DNA of 64,000 nucleotides from NCBI GenBank assembly GCA_021151695.1, contig JAGKWU010000001.1, positions 372,001 to 436,000 on the forward strand, given 5' to 3'. The notes beneath the pieces were generated by a model. That model worked only from the letters and a program-made list of their open reading frames with translations. It was not told where the DNA came from and searched no databases. This document shows positions 18,223-28,047 of this stretch, one piece after another; the first letter of the stretch is position 1; every line of letters starts with the position of its first letter. This DNA is from Cellvibrionaceae bacterium (GTDB taxonomy: Bacteria > Pseudomonadota > Gammaproteobacteria > Pseudomonadales > Cellvibrionaceae). The position numbers were made by a program, and so were the translations under genes.

Positions 18223-19617
18223 TTACTCCCTACGCCACAAGGTCCCGCCACCTTTTACATCTTCAAGAACTACTTTTTGCTCCAACAACAACTTGCGAAT
18301 TTCATCGGCACGGCCATAGTTTTTGTCAGCTTTGGCTTGGATACGCTCCTGAATTAAACGCTCTACTTCCTCGGCTGCAATCACATCGCCACCACCTGAT
18401 TGCAGAAATGTTTCCGGATCCTCTTTCAACACACCGAGAATCAAGCCAAACGCCTTGAGTTGACCTACCAGATTGTTGGCAAGCGCTTCATCGCCTTTGG
18501 CGTTGTTCAGATCGCGAACAAGATCGTACATACCAGCCAAGGCAACGCGAGTATTGAAATCATCATTCATGGCGTCAACAAAAGCGTTGTAATAGGCGCT
18601 ATCTTGCATATCAGCAAATGACAAAGCTGGAACATGATGATATCCGCGCAGAGCACCATAAAAACGCTCAAGACCAGCGCGAGCCTCGATCAAATTATCT
18701 TCGGCATAATTGATGGGGCTGCGGTAATGGCTGCTCACCAACAGGAAACGCACCACTTCAGGATGATATTTTTCGAGCACATCGCGAATGGTGAAAAAGT
18801 TGCCCAATGATTTGGACATCTTCTCTCCATCTACACGTACGGCGCCGGCATGCATCCAATAATTTACGTATTTGCAACCATTGGCAGCCTCGCTCTGGGC
18901 GATTTCGTTTTCGTGGTGAGGGAATGGTAAATCCGGGCCACCGCCATGAATATCAAAAGTATCACCGCAGCATTTTTTACTCATGGCCGAGCATTCAATA
19001 TGCCAGCCAGGGCGACCTTCACCCCAAGGGGATGTCCAGGAAGGTTCGCCAGCTTTAGCCGCTTTCCAGAGCACGAAATCACGCGGATCTTCTTTGATTT
19101 CATCCACTTCAATACGTGCACCCGCCAGCAATTCATCCACATTTTTATTAGTGAGCTTGCCGTAATCTTTAAAGCTGGTTACGCGATAGTAAACATCGCC
19201 ATTGCTCGCCGCATAAGCATGACCTTTCTCAATCAGAGTTTGGTTGAGCTCAATAATTTCACCGATAAATTCGGTTGCACGTGGCTCAATACTTGGACGC
19301 GCAATCCCCAAACTTTCTTCATCTTCATGCATATAATCGATAAAGCGCTTGGTCAGCTCTGTATAGTGCTCACCATTTTCGGCGGCGCGCTTGATAATTT
19401 TATCGTCGATATCAGTGATGTTATGCACGTAGTTTACATCCCAGCCTTGGCTGCGGAGAAAGCGCACCATGACATCAAATGCGATGGATGCGCGAGCGTG
19501 ACCTATATGGCAATAGTCATAAACGGTAATACCACAGACATACATAGAAATTTTTCCCGGATGAATGGGTTTAAAAATTTCTTTTTGACGGGTCATTGTG
19601 TTGTATATCTGTAGCAT
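18223..19617 (-). CDS. cysS: Cysteinyl-tRNA synthetase
   Basis: Charges tRNA-Cys. At 464 residues it is full length. The class I signatures HIGH (YCHIGHARAS) and KMSKS (KMSKSLGN) are intact. The zinc-site Cys (YVCGITVYD) and the HIECSAMSKKCCGD region are present. I start at the ATG at 19617 (MLQIYNT); a TTG start six codons upstream is possible but has no advantage. It lies 57 bp after glnS on the same strand, an arrangement seen in many pseudomonad relatives. Confidence 0.97.
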   Translation of the reverse strand: MLQIYNTMTRQKEIFKPIHPGKISMYVCGITVYDYCHIGHARASIAFDVMVRFLRSQGWDVNYVHNITDIDDKIIKRAAENGEHYTELTKRFIDYMHEDEESLGIARPSIEPRATEFIGEIIELNQTLIEKGHAYAASNGDVYYRVTSFKDYGKLTNKNVDELLAGARIEVDEIKEDPRDFVLWKAAKAGEPSWTSPWGEGRPGWHIECSAMSKKCCGDTFDIHGGGPDLPFPHHENEIAQSEAANGCKYVNYWMHAGAVRVDGEKMSKSLGNFFTIRDVLEKYHPEVVRFLLVSSHYRSPINYAEDNLIEARAGLERFYGALRGYHHVPALSFADMQDSAYYNAFVDAMNDDFNTRVALAGMYDLVRDLNNAKGDEALANNLVGQLKAFGLILGVLKEDPETFLQSGGGDVIAAEEVERLIQERIQAKADKNYGRADEIRKLLLEQKVVLEDVKGGGTLWRRE

Positions 19618-19674
19618 TTTATTTCTTATTTCCAATTAAATTAATTTCAGCTGCGTCTGCTAGCAAATCGCCAT

Positions 19675-21384
19675 TTATTCCTGATCATCGATTTTGGCAA
19701 AACTGTCTTTCAAACCAATAGTGCGATTGAACACAATCTTGTTTACACTTGAGTATTTACTATCGAGACAGAAATAGCCTTGGCGCTCGAACTGAAATCT
19801 GTCAGTCGGTTGCGCCTTACCCAAACTCAATTCAGCCTTACAACCTGAAAGAATTTCCAAATTGTTGGGATTAATGGAATCCAGGAAATTTTTGCCACCG
19901 GCATCAGGGGCTTCATCGGTGAACAAGCGATCATAAAGACGCACTTCACAATCAAGGTTTTGCGTTGCAGACACCCAATGGATTACACCTTTAGGTTTTA
20001 CGCCGTCGGCCGGATCTTTACCCAAAGTACCTTCAACGATGCGCGCGCGAATTTCGATGATATTGCCAGCCCCATCCTTCACCGTTTCATCAGCCTCAAT
20101 CACATAGGCACCACGCAGGCGAACACGTTTACCCAATACCAGACGCTTGTATTTCTTATTGGCTTCCTCACGGAAGTCTTCCTGCTCAATAAAAACAGTT
20201 TGCGTGAACGGTATAGTACGATCACCCAGCTCTTCACGATTTGGATGATTGTGTACTGTCAATGTTTCAACTTTATCCGCAGGATAATTGGTCAGGGTTA
20301 CTTTCAACGGACGCAGTACACACATTGCACGCGGTGCATTTTTATCCAGATCATCGCGCACACAAAATTCCAGCACGCCCACATCAACAATACCGTCGGA
20401 ACGAGTTACACCTATGCGCTCACAAAAATCGCGCAACGCTGCGGGTGTGAAACCACGGCGACGCATACCTGAAATGGTTGGCATACGCGGGTCATTCCAG
20501 CCGTCGACATGATTTTCATCCACCAATTGTTTTAACTTGCGTTTGCTGGTCACTGAATAGTTGATATTCAAGCGTGCGAATTCATATTGATGAGGAACCG
20601 CTGGCACAGGTAACTGTTGGATAAACCAATCGTAAAGTGGCTTGTGGTCTTCAAATTCCAGCGTACAAATTGAATGGGTAATACCTTCAATCGCATCGCT
20701 CTGGCCGTGGGCATAATCGTAGGAGGGATAAATGCACCACTTGTCACCCGTCTGGTGATGGTGAGCTTTTTTAATGCGATACAAAATTGGATCACGCAGA
20801 TTAATATTGGGCGACGTCATATCGATTTTGGCACGCAGTGAGCAAGCGCCTTCCTCAAATTCGCCGGCACGCATTTTTTCAAATAACGCCAGGTTTTCTT
20901 CTACACTGCGATCGCGATAAGGACTGTTTTTACCAGCCTCAATCAAGGTTCCGCGATATTCACGCATTTGCTCAGCATTTAAATCGCACACAAATGCCAA
21001 ACCTTGTTTGATCAGGTAAATCGCCCATTCATGCAGCTGGTCAAAATAGTCGGAGGTATAACGAACCTCGCCGTTCCATTTAAAGCCCAGCCATTGCACG
21101 TCTTCCATAATGGAATTGACGTACTCTTCGTTTTCTTTTTCGGGGTTGGTATCGTCAAAGCGCAGGTTGCAAGTACCACCAAACTCTTCAGCCAGGCCAA
21201 AATTCAGGCAGATAGATTTGGCATGGCCAATATGCAGATAGCCATTAGGCTCGGGAGGGAAGCGCGTACTGATGGTTTTATGTGCACCTTGATCAAGATC
21301 TTTACGGATCAGCTGCTGCAAAAAGTGCGGCGGCTTTTTAGTTTCGGTAGTCGTTGATTCTGGTGAGGCTGGATGGTCAGTCAT
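19675..21384 (-). CDS. glnS: Glutaminyl-tRNA synthetase
   Basis: Charges tRNA-Gln directly. The 569 residues carry the class I motif PPEPNGYLHIGHAKS and the KMSKS-type loop as VTSKRKLKQLV. The catalytic domain is followed by the two anticodon-binding beta-barrels and ends with the family motif FNRTIGLKDSFAKI. A GlnS of this kind indicates gammaproteobacterial-style direct glutaminylation. It lies between mltG and cysS in a co-directional run. Confidence 0.97.
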   Translation of the reverse strand: MTDHPASPESTTTETKKPPHFLQQLIRKDLDQGAHKTISTRFPPEPNGYLHIGHAKSICLNFGLAEEFGGTCNLRFDDTNPEKENEEYVNSIMEDVQWLGFKWNGEVRYTSDYFDQLHEWAIYLIKQGLAFVCDLNAEQMREYRGTLIEAGKNSPYRDRSVEENLALFEKMRAGEFEEGACSLRAKIDMTSPNINLRDPILYRIKKAHHHQTGDKWCIYPSYDYAHGQSDAIEGITHSICTLEFEDHKPLYDWFIQQLPVPAVPHQYEFARLNINYSVTSKRKLKQLVDENHVDGWNDPRMPTISGMRRRGFTPAALRDFCERIGVTRSDGIVDVGVLEFCVRDDLDKNAPRAMCVLRPLKVTLTNYPADKVETLTVHNHPNREELGDRTIPFTQTVFIEQEDFREEANKKYKRLVLGKRVRLRGAYVIEADETVKDGAGNIIEIRARIVEGTLGKDPADGVKPKGVIHWVSATQNLDCEVRLYDRLFTDEAPDAGGKNFLDSINPNNLEILSGCKAELSLGKAQPTDRFQFERQGYFCLDSKYSSVNKIVFNRTIGLKDSFAKIDDQE

Positions 21385-21477
21385 GCTCGAAATTCTTCCG
21401 TAGTTAACGCAGGGTCATAGATAGGGCTATTGTATGTGCCGACTCTTGTCATGGCAAACCACCCTAACCTCTGCAGG

Positions 21478-22533
21478 TTATTTTTGCGGTGCAGATCTAT
21501 AGTCGCTACGGCGCTGTAGCTGATAGCGGGCCACCGCACGCTGATGATCGCTCAATGTATCTGAAAACTCCGAGGTGCCATCGCCTTTGGCAACAAAATA
21601 GAGCGCTTTGCTTTTATCAGGATGCAACGCGGCCATCAGAGCGGCGCGCCCCGGGCTGGCGATGGGTGTAGGCGGCAAGCCGGAGATCACATAAGTGTTG
21701 TAATCAGTAGACTGGCTCAAATCTTTAGAACCAATTTTACCAGCATAGGCATCGCCCATCCCGTAGATTACTGTGGGGTCAGTCTGCAACTTCATACCCT
21801 GTTGCAAACGGCGCACAAATACGCCAGCAATACGATCACGCTCGGCGGCACTGCCAGTTTCCTTTTCAACAATGGAGGCCATGATTAGCGCATCATAATC
21901 GGAGCGGTACGGCAAATCAGAGTCTCGCGCAGCCCAAAGCTCGTCGAGTGTTTGCCGCATTTTTTTATAAGCTTGTAGCAAAATCTCCAGGTCTGATGTC
22001 CCTTTGGAAAAGGTGTAAGTATCAGGATAAAACCAGCCTTCCAGAGCAGATATGGGCAAATTAAGTTGCTGCAAGCGCTCGCTAACCGATTTGTTTTTTA
22101 GCAAATGCGTCAATTCGGCATGCTCGTCAAGCGCCGCCATTATCTGGCGAAAACTCCAGCCTTCCACCAAGGTCACTTGATGCAAGATAACATCGCCGCG
22201 ATTTAATTTATCGAGCAAGGTAAGTGGTGTCAGCCCAGTTTCGAGGCGATACTCACCTGGATGGATTTTTTCTTTTTGGTAGTAGCGTGCATACCAATTT
22301 AACCAGCGCGGATGTTGCAATATATTTTTTGCGGCCAAATCTTGTGAAAGATGGCTGAGCGATTTTCCTGAATCCAATTCATAGTGAAACCCCTCAGCTG
22401 GCAGCGATAAGGGTTCCGTCATCCAGGCTTGAAAACTAAACCAGAGATAGAGACTCGCACAAAGCGCAGTAACAACCATTGCGAGAAATAGTTGTATGAG
22501 GCGGCGAAAAAAAGGAGAGCGAGTTTCAGTCAT
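21478..22533 (-). CDS. mltG: Endolytic murein transglycosylase MltG
   Basis: Cleaves nascent peptidoglycan strands at the inner-membrane surface and limits glycan length. The 351 residues include one N-terminal transmembrane helix (about residues 13-33), a LysM-like region, and a YceG catalytic domain with the invariant Glu in ASIVEKETG. DPTVIYGMGDAY and ISGLPPTPIASPG also match. It follows pabC by 36 bp as in E. coli and Pseudomonas, but the usual next genes tmk and holB are absent; glnS follows instead. Confidence 0.95.
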   Translation of the reverse strand: MTETRSPFFRRLIQLFLAMVVTALCASLYLWFSFQAWMTEPLSLPAEGFHYELDSGKSLSHLSQDLAAKNILQHPRWLNWYARYYQKEKIHPGEYRLETGLTPLTLLDKLNRGDVILHQVTLVEGWSFRQIMAALDEHAELTHLLKNKSVSERLQQLNLPISALEGWFYPDTYTFSKGTSDLEILLQAYKKMRQTLDELWAARDSDLPYRSDYDALIMASIVEKETGSAAERDRIAGVFVRRLQQGMKLQTDPTVIYGMGDAYAGKIGSKDLSQSTDYNTYVISGLPPTPIASPGRAALMAALHPDKSKALYFVAKGDGTSEFSDTLSDHQRAVARYQLQRRSDYRSAPQK

Positions 22534-22569
22534 AGTTTTTTGAACAATTAATACGCGATTAAATGGGCT

Positions 22570-23415
22570 TTATTCGAGAATCGGCGCGAGCTGATTTTGC
22601 AATCGACGAGTCAATGGGCCGGGATTTTTTTGCAATCCTTGATCAGCCAAAATTTCGCGCACAGGCCAAATACCATAAAGACTATTGCATAAAAATATTT
22701 CTTCGGCTGCATAGAGGTCATCCAACCTCAATTGCATCACATGCGTATTGATTGCTAAGGCTGGAGCTAAATCTTCCAGAATATAGCGGCGCATAACGCC
22801 CGACACGCCAGCCAAACTCAGATCGGGCGTTAACAGCTGATTATTTTTCACGAGAAAAATATTGCTGAATACGGCTTCCACAAGATTGTCATTACAATCA
22901 AGCAACAGTCCTTCGGCAACACTATCATCATTCCATTCCGCCCGCGCCAATACTTGCTCTAAACGGTTAAGGTGTTTTAAACCCGCAAGCGCCGGGTTAT
23001 GTCCCAAACGCAACTTGCACAAGTGTATCCGTACACCATCTGTCGCATTGGTTGCAGGATATACAGCAGCAGGATAGACACCAATAATAATGGTGGGTTG
23101 CACTGGCTCAGGCCATTTATAACCGCGCCCGCCCTGCCCGCGAGTTACAGTGATTTTAACAACCGCATTACCGGCACCGCTCGTGGAGATAACCTTCCCC
23201 AATTGAGTTTCGAGCAGTGTCGCTGACAGAGGAATACCCAGCTTTTCGCAACCTGCTAACAAACGTTCGCAGTGATATTTCCACAATGCAAGAGTGCCAT
23301 TCTGTAATTTGCAGGTTTCAAACAAACCATCGCCATAGGCAAGCCCCCTGTCTATTGGCGACAGCTGGGCTCCCATAACGCCATTGACAGCAATAAGCGG
23401 AAGACTGGTTTGCAT
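22570..23415 (-). CDS. pabC: 4-amino-4-deoxychorismate lyase
   Basis: A PLP enzyme of fold type IV that converts aminodeoxychorismate to p-aminobenzoate for folate synthesis. It has 281 residues. The PLP lysine lies in the LAGLKHLNRLEQVLAR region, and SNIFLVKNNQLLTPDLSLAGVSGVMRR is the family C-terminal signature. It lies between fabF and mltG as in other gammaproteobacteria. A fabF terminator lies just upstream, so expression needs read-through or its own promoter. Confidence 0.94.
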   Translation of the reverse strand: MQTSLPLIAVNGVMGAQLSPIDRGLAYGDGLFETCKLQNGTLALWKYHCERLLAGCEKLGIPLSATLLETQLGKVISTSGAGNAVVKITVTRGQGGRGYKWPEPVQPTIIIGVYPAAVYPATNATDGVRIHLCKLRLGHNPALAGLKHLNRLEQVLARAEWNDDSVAEGLLLDCNDNLVEAVFSNIFLVKNNQLLTPDLSLAGVSGVMRRYILEDLAPALAINTHVMQLRLDDLYAAEEIFLCNSLYGIWPVREILADQGLQKNPGPLTRRLQNQLAPILE

Positions 23416-23431
23416 AATTTGGGAATCACAT

Positions 23432-23460
23432 AAAAAAACGCCGAACTTAAGTCCGGCGTT
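23432..23460 (-). terminator. Intrinsic terminator after fabF
   Basis: Read on the minus strand, the stem AACGCCG / CGGCGTT is followed by seven T. It lies between the fabF stop (23476) and the pabC start (23415). Confidence 0.82.
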
Positions 23461-23475
23461 TGCGAGTCGGGAATC

Positions 23476-24714
23476 TTAAATTTTTCTAAAAATCAGCGAG
23501 CCGTTAGTTCCACCAAAACCGAAGGAGTTAGACAAAACCGCTTCGATTTTGCGCTCCTGAGCGGTATGCGGCACCAAGTTAATATCGCAGCCTTCGTCCG
23601 GATTATCCAAATTGATCGTTGGCGGTGCTACCTGGTCGCGAATAGCAAGCACACTGAAAATCGCCTCAACCGCACCGGCAGCCCCCAACAAATGCCCTAT
23701 CATAGACTTCGTGGAGCTAACCGCTACGTTATTAATCGACGAACCCCAAACGGATTTCACCGCTTGGCACTCCGCCTTGTCACCTGCAGGTGTAGAGGTA
23801 CCGTGAGCGTTTACGTAATGGATATCAGCAACGGAAATCTGCGCATCTTTAATGGCGTTAACCATAGACGCGGCAGCGCCCGAGCCATCTTCCGGTGGCG
23901 AAGTCATGTGATAGGCATCACCGCTCATACCAAAACCAACCAGCTCTGCATATATGCGAGCACCGCGAGCTTTAGCGTGTTCGTACTCTTCCAACACTAA
24001 TACACCGGCTCCGTCGCCCAGCACGAAACCATCGCGGTCTTTATCCCAAGGGCGACTGGCCGCTTGTGGATTATCATTGCGTTGGGAAAGCGCTCTCGCT
24101 GCGGCAAATCCGCCCAAGCCCAGCGGTGTAGTCGCCATCTCAGCGCCGCCTACCACCATCACATCTGCATCGCCGTACTGAATCATACGGGCACCAAAAC
24201 CAATGCTGTGCGTACCTGTGGTACAAGCGGTGGTAATGGCAATATTGGGGCCACGCAGGTTATGCATGATCGACAGGTTGCCAGAGATCATATTGATAAT
24301 GGCGCTCGGCACAAAAAACGGGGAAATACGGCGCGGTCCTTTTTCAGTCAAGGTCACAGCACCTTCAGTAATGGTGCCAATACCACCAATGCCTGAACCT
24401 ATAGAAACACCTATACGGCCAGCGTTGGCTTCAGTCACCTCCAGGCCGGAATCGCGCAGCGCCTGGATACCGGCAACCATACCGTATTGAATAAACGGGT
24501 CCATTTTACGCGCTTCCTTGCTCGGGAAATAATCATCCACTACAAGGTTTTTTACTGAGGCGCTGAATTGCGTGGTAAACGCCGAGGCATCGAAACTGGT
24601 AATGGTAGCAACGCCACTTTTGCCATTAACAATACCATTCCAGGTTTCTTCAACCGTGTTTCCCAGTGAACTGATCATACCCAGACCAGTAACGACAACT
24701 CTTTTACGTGACAC
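23476..24714 (-). CDS. fabF: 3-oxoacyl-[acyl-carrier-protein] synthase II
   Basis: Condensing enzyme that elongates acyl-ACP with malonyl-ACP. With the GTG start at 24714 it has 412 residues, the same size as the E. coli enzyme, and a GAGGAG ribosome site. The start VSRKRVVVTGLG agrees with the family; an in-frame upstream extension is rejected. The catalytic triad is visible as Cys in TTACTTG, His in VNAHGTSTPAGD and His in MIGHLLGAAGA. It is separated from acpP by a terminator-like hairpin. Confidence 0.96.
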   Translation of the reverse strand: MSRKRVVVTGLGMISSLGNTVEETWNGIVNGKSGVATITSFDASAFTTQFSASVKNLVVDDYFPSKEARKMDPFIQYGMVAGIQALRDSGLEVTEANAGRIGVSIGSGIGGIGTITEGAVTLTEKGPRRISPFFVPSAIINMISGNLSIMHNLRGPNIAITTACTTGTHSIGFGARMIQYGDADVMVVGGAEMATTPLGLGGFAAARALSQRNDNPQAASRPWDKDRDGFVLGDGAGVLVLEEYEHAKARGARIYAELVGFGMSGDAYHMTSPPEDGSGAAASMVNAIKDAQISVADIHYVNAHGTSTPAGDKAECQAVKSVWGSSINNVAVSSTKSMIGHLLGAAGAVEAIFSVLAIRDQVAPPTINLDNPDEGCDINLVPHTAQERKIEAVLSNSFGFGGTNGSLIFRKI

Positions 24715-24792
24715 GCTGTGAGACTCCTCAGTATAAGCCGGTTTATGCCGGCAGCGTTCATTGATTAGCAATCATGCCTAAAAATCAGGCAA

Positions 24793-24831
24793 ATAAAAAA
24801 GCCGTACTATTTCGCAATAATACGGCTTTTT
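24793..24831 (-). terminator. Terminator or attenuator between acpP and fabF
   Basis: On the minus strand the stem AAAAAGCCGTA / TACGGCTTTTT, with a 14-nt loop, is followed by more T. It lies about 30 bp after acpP and 80 bp before fabF. It should reduce read-through, so that acpP transcript is made in excess. Confidence 0.85.
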
Positions 24832-24859
24832 GAAAAGATAGGTAATCAGCTAGACAGTA

Positions 24860-25096
24860 TTACGCCAGGTTGGCGTTGATGTAATCGATAGCTAATTGAA
24901 CTGTGGTGATCTTTTCGGCTTCTTCATCAGGAATTTCAGTTTCGAATTCTTCTTCGAGAGCCATTACCAACTCTACGGTATCCAAAGAATCTGCGCCCAG
25001 ATCTTCTACGAAAGAAGCCTCGTTTTTCACTTCGTCTTCTTTAACGCCTAATTGCTCAGCAACGATCTTTTTTACGCGTTCTTCAATGCTACTCAT
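24860..25096 (-). CDS. acpP: Acyl carrier protein
   Basis: The 78-residue acidic carrier of fatty-acid intermediates. The phosphopantetheine attachment site is Ser37 in LGADSLDTVELVMALEEEF. All other features match canonical AcpP. A GGAG-type ribosome site precedes the ATG. It has a likely promoter of its own in the 196-bp gap after fabG and a terminator after it, consistent with the high dose of this protein needed by the cell. Confidence 0.98.
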   Translation of the reverse strand: MSSIEERVKKIVAEQLGVKEDEVKNEASFVEDLGADSLDTVELVMALEEEFETEIPDEEAEKITTVQLAIDYINANLA

Positions 25097-25197
25097 GATA
25101 ACTCCTAAGTGTTTATAGACAAAACCGTCAGTTAGTAGAGCCGACAGCCGCCGGATTCAAATTGCCCGACAATATGATTCGGCCAAAATCGACGCGC

Positions 25198-25226
25198 ATT
25201 TTACATCTATTTGGCCGAGTTGTAAC
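25198..25226 (-). promoter_or_regulatory. acpP: Predicted acpP promoter
   Basis: On the minus strand GTTACA (25226-25221) and TAAAAT (25203-25198) are separated by 17 bp, about 100 nt before the acpP ATG. An 8-bp inverted repeat CGGCCAAA / TTTGGCCG (25180-25217) overlaps it and could form a leader hairpin or an operator. Confidence 0.45.
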
Positions 25227-25292
25227 GCCTGACACAAAAAAACTTGGCTTTTTTAGCTATTTTCCCATATGAAACATAGGGTTATAGCTAAA

Positions 25293-26036
25293 TTACGACA
25301 TGTACATGCCGCCGTTTACGTGGATAGTTTCACCACTGATATAACCACCCGCATCGCCTGCCAGGAAAACAACTACGGCAGCAATTTCTTCTGGCGCACC
25401 CAAGCGGCCAAGCGGAATTCGCGAGAGCAATTGTTGCTTCTGTTCTTCTGGCAATACCTTGGTCATATCGGTATCAATAAAACCGGGCGCAACCGTGTTT
25501 ACTGTGATGTTGCGTGAACCCACTTCTGCAGCCAATGAGCGAGCGAAGCCGGCAACACCTGCTTTAGTAGCAGCGTAGTTGGACTGGCCAGGGTTACCCA
25601 TAGCACCCACAACGGAACTGATATTGATAATGCGTCCCCAGCGCGCCTTCATCATGCCACGCAGCACGCCCTTACTTAAACGATAAATAGCGCTCAGGTT
25701 GGTGTTGATTACATCAAACCACTCTTCGTCACTCATACGCATTAACAAATTGTCTTTGGTAATGCCGGCATTATTGACCAGGATTGCAGGCGCACCAAAT
25801 TCGTCAGTTACACTTTTCAGCAATTCCGCAACAGAATCTGCGTCAGTGACATTCAACACCTTGCCTGAACCGCGAATACCCAACTCAGCAAAACGCGCAG
25901 AAATTTTCTCTGCGCCAGATTCACTGGTCGCGGTACCAATAACAATTGCACCCGCCTTGCCTAACTGCTCCGCAATAGCAGCACCTATACCGCGACTCGC
26001 GCCAGTAACCAGTGCAACTTTATCTTGAATACTCAT
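25293..26036 (-). CDS. fabG: 3-oxoacyl-[acyl-carrier-protein] reductase
   Basis: NADPH-dependent reductase of the fatty-acid elongation cycle (short-chain dehydrogenase family). It has 247 residues. The cofactor motif is LVTGASRGIG, NNAG is present in LVNNAGIT, and the catalytic Ser and Tyr-Lys are in NISSVVG and YAATKAG. The C-terminus VNGGMYMS matches FabG. It lies 21 bp after fabD, so it is co-transcribed. Confidence 0.97.
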   Translation of the reverse strand: MSIQDKVALVTGASRGIGAAIAEQLGKAGAIVIGTATSESGAEKISARFAELGIRGSGKVLNVTDADSVAELLKSVTDEFGAPAILVNNAGITKDNLLMRMSDEEWFDVINTNLSAIYRLSKGVLRGMMKARWGRIINISSVVGAMGNPGQSNYAATKAGVAGFARSLAAEVGSRNITVNTVAPGFIDTDMTKVLPEEQKQQLLSRIPLGRLGAPEEIAAVVVFLAGDAGGYISGETIHVNGGMYMS

Positions 26037-26057
26037 AAGCTTGTCTCTCTGAACTTA

Positions 26058-26996
26058 TTAAATTTGAGTTAAAACACTCTCAACTTCTTCCGGCTTTTCT
26101 ATCGACAAAGCTGTCAATTCAGCATTAATGCGTTTATTCAAGCCTGACAGCACTTTACCTGGACCACACTCAATAGTAAGGCTAATGCCTGCTGCACTCA
26201 TGGTGTTAACACATTCCACCCAACGCACTGCGCTGTAAATTTGCTCAATCATTAGAGCTTTGATTTTTTGTGGATCTAATTCAGTTTGCGCAGTCACATT
26301 GTGAACCACAGGAACTTGCGGAGCTTTGAATTCAGTAGCGTTAATTTGCTCTGCCAAACGATCGGCAGCAGGACGCATCAGCGACGTATGGAAAGGTGCA
26401 CTCACAGGCAAGGGCAGTGCACGCTTGGCGCCGGCCTCTTTACATAAAGCACTAGCGCGCTCAACAGCTGCCGCGCTGCCTGCAATAACCACCTGGCCCG
26501 GCGAGTTAAAATTTACAGCGGAAACAACTTCGCCCTGCTCTGCTTTTTTACAAGCTTCAATAATCAGCACATCATCCAAACCAATAATGGCCGCCATAGC
26601 ACCCTGTCCCGCAGGCACTGCTTCTTGCATAAATTTGCCACGCTGTTGCACAAGTTTTACAGCATCTTTAAAGGCAACCACACCAGCACAAACTAATGCC
26701 GACCACTCCCCCAAACTATGACCAGCCATCAGCGAAGGTTGTGCACCATTTTTTTCTTGCCATACACGCCACACAGCAACACTGGCAGTTAGTAACAATG
26801 GCTGGGTACGTTCGGTCAAATTAATTTCTTCTTGAGCACCCTTTTGCACCAGCTCCCACAAATCATAACCGAGCACTTCTGAAGCTTCGGCAAAAGTGGC
26901 AGCCACTACCGGATACTGTGCTGCCAATTCAGCCAGCATGCCAATTTTTTGCGAGCCTTGACCGGGAAATACAAAAGCAAGATTTTGTTGAGTCAT
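26058..26996 (-). CDS. fabD: Malonyl-CoA:ACP transacylase
   Basis: Transfers malonyl from CoA to ACP. At 312 residues it has typical length. The nucleophile Ser is in the GHSLGEWSAL motif and the N-terminal signature is FVFPGQGSQ. The catalytic His lies in the APFHTSLM motif. It follows plsX directly, with only 15 bp between them and no fabH, the order found in Pseudomonas rather than in enterobacteria. Confidence 0.97.
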   Translation of the reverse strand: MTQQNLAFVFPGQGSQKIGMLAELAAQYPVVAATFAEASEVLGYDLWELVQKGAQEEINLTERTQPLLLTASVAVWRVWQEKNGAQPSLMAGHSLGEWSALVCAGVVAFKDAVKLVQQRGKFMQEAVPAGQGAMAAIIGLDDVLIIEACKKAEQGEVVSAVNFNSPGQVVIAGSAAAVERASALCKEAGAKRALPLPVSAPFHTSLMRPAADRLAEQINATEFKAPQVPVVHNVTAQTELDPQKIKALMIEQIYSAVRWVECVNTMSAAGISLTIECGPGKVLSGLNKRINAELTALSIEKPEEVESVLTQI

Positions 26997-27011
26997 ATGT
27001 ATCTACTTTAA

Positions 27012-28028
27012 TTACTGGGAAGAATGAGGTAAGGCGGAAAATGCCTGCTCTATACGCTGGGGGATATTTTGAATGACTTGCTCACGTGCAACTGACAATG
27101 CCTGTATAAATGCTTTTTTATTGGCGTTGCCATGGCTTTTTACCAAAATCTTTTGCAGCCCCAAAAAACTGGCGCCATTATACATGGAAGGATCAAGCTC
27201 AGTGCGCAACTGTTTAATCAGGGGCCAGATTAAAATCGCCGCCGTACGTGTTAACCAGTTGCGCCTGAAAACTGCCTGGATTTTTTTGCCAACAAAACGC
27301 GCCGTCCCCTCACAGGTTTTCAGCGCAATATTGCCATGAAAACCGTCACAGACAATCACATCTACATCACCGGCAAAAATTTTGCTGGCCTCTACATAAC
27401 CAACATAATTAAGCGAAGTGTCCGCTTGCAATAATGTTTGCGCACTGCGGATTATGTCGGTTCCCTTGATAGATTCTGTGCCTATATTGAGCAACGCGAT
27501 CCGCGGATTTTTGCTGTCAGCAGAGGCCAACACATTACCCATGAGCGCAAACTCATGTAGATTCTCTGGTGAGCACTGGGTATTTGCACCGAGATCCAAC
27601 AAATAAGTTTGCCCACGCTCCACCGGCATTGCCTTACAAATTGCAGGGCGCTCCACTCCAGAAAAAGTTTTCAACAGATATTTGCCAATAGCAAGCAACG
27701 CTCCTGTATTACCAGCACTAACACAAGCGTCCGCACGGCCATCTTTGAGTTGCTCTATCGCCCGCCACATAGAAGAGTCTTTTTTATGGCGCAAAGCCTG
27801 AACCGGATCATCCTGCATAGTAACTACGTCATTAGTATGAACAATAGTAATTCGATGACGTGTCAGCTTTTTTTGCGGAAGTATTTTGAGGAGCTGCTGT
27901 TCATCGCCAAATAAAACGAGATCAACATCCGGGTGAGTCGAGGTAAATTTTTTCGCCGCTGAAATAGCAACGCGGGGACCTAAGTCCCCGCTCATAGCGT
28001 CTACCGCTATTCGAATTCTTGCAGACAA
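27012..28028 (-). CDS. plsX: Phosphate acyltransferase PlsX
   Basis: Makes acyl-phosphate from acyl-ACP, supplying PlsY for phosphatidic acid synthesis. The 338 residues begin with IRIAVDAMSGDLGP and contain SAGNTGALLA, LLDLGANTQC and VCDGFHGNIALKTCEG, all PlsX hallmarks. It is 19 bp after rpmF. The C-terminus is slightly polar and extended but not unusual. Confidence 0.97.
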   Translation of the reverse strand: MSARIRIAVDAMSGDLGPRVAISAAKKFTSTHPDVDLVLFGDEQQLLKILPQKKLTRHRITIVHTNDVVTMQDDPVQALRHKKDSSMWRAIEQLKDGRADACVSAGNTGALLAIGKYLLKTFSGVERPAICKAMPVERGQTYLLDLGANTQCSPENLHEFALMGNVLASADSKNPRIALLNIGTESIKGTDIIRSAQTLLQADTSLNYVGYVEASKIFAGDVDVIVCDGFHGNIALKTCEGTARFVGKKIQAVFRRNWLTRTAAILIWPLIKQLRTELDPSMYNGASFLGLQKILVKSHGNANKKAFIQALSVAREQVIQNIPQRIEQAFSALPHSSQ

Positions 28029-28047
28029 GATAATCGTCTTTTAGAGA

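Noticed and set aside
18946..19614. A 222-codon plus-strand open frame inside cysS
   Set aside because: It covers essential motifs of cysteinyl-tRNA synthetase on the other strand and has no protein features of its own.
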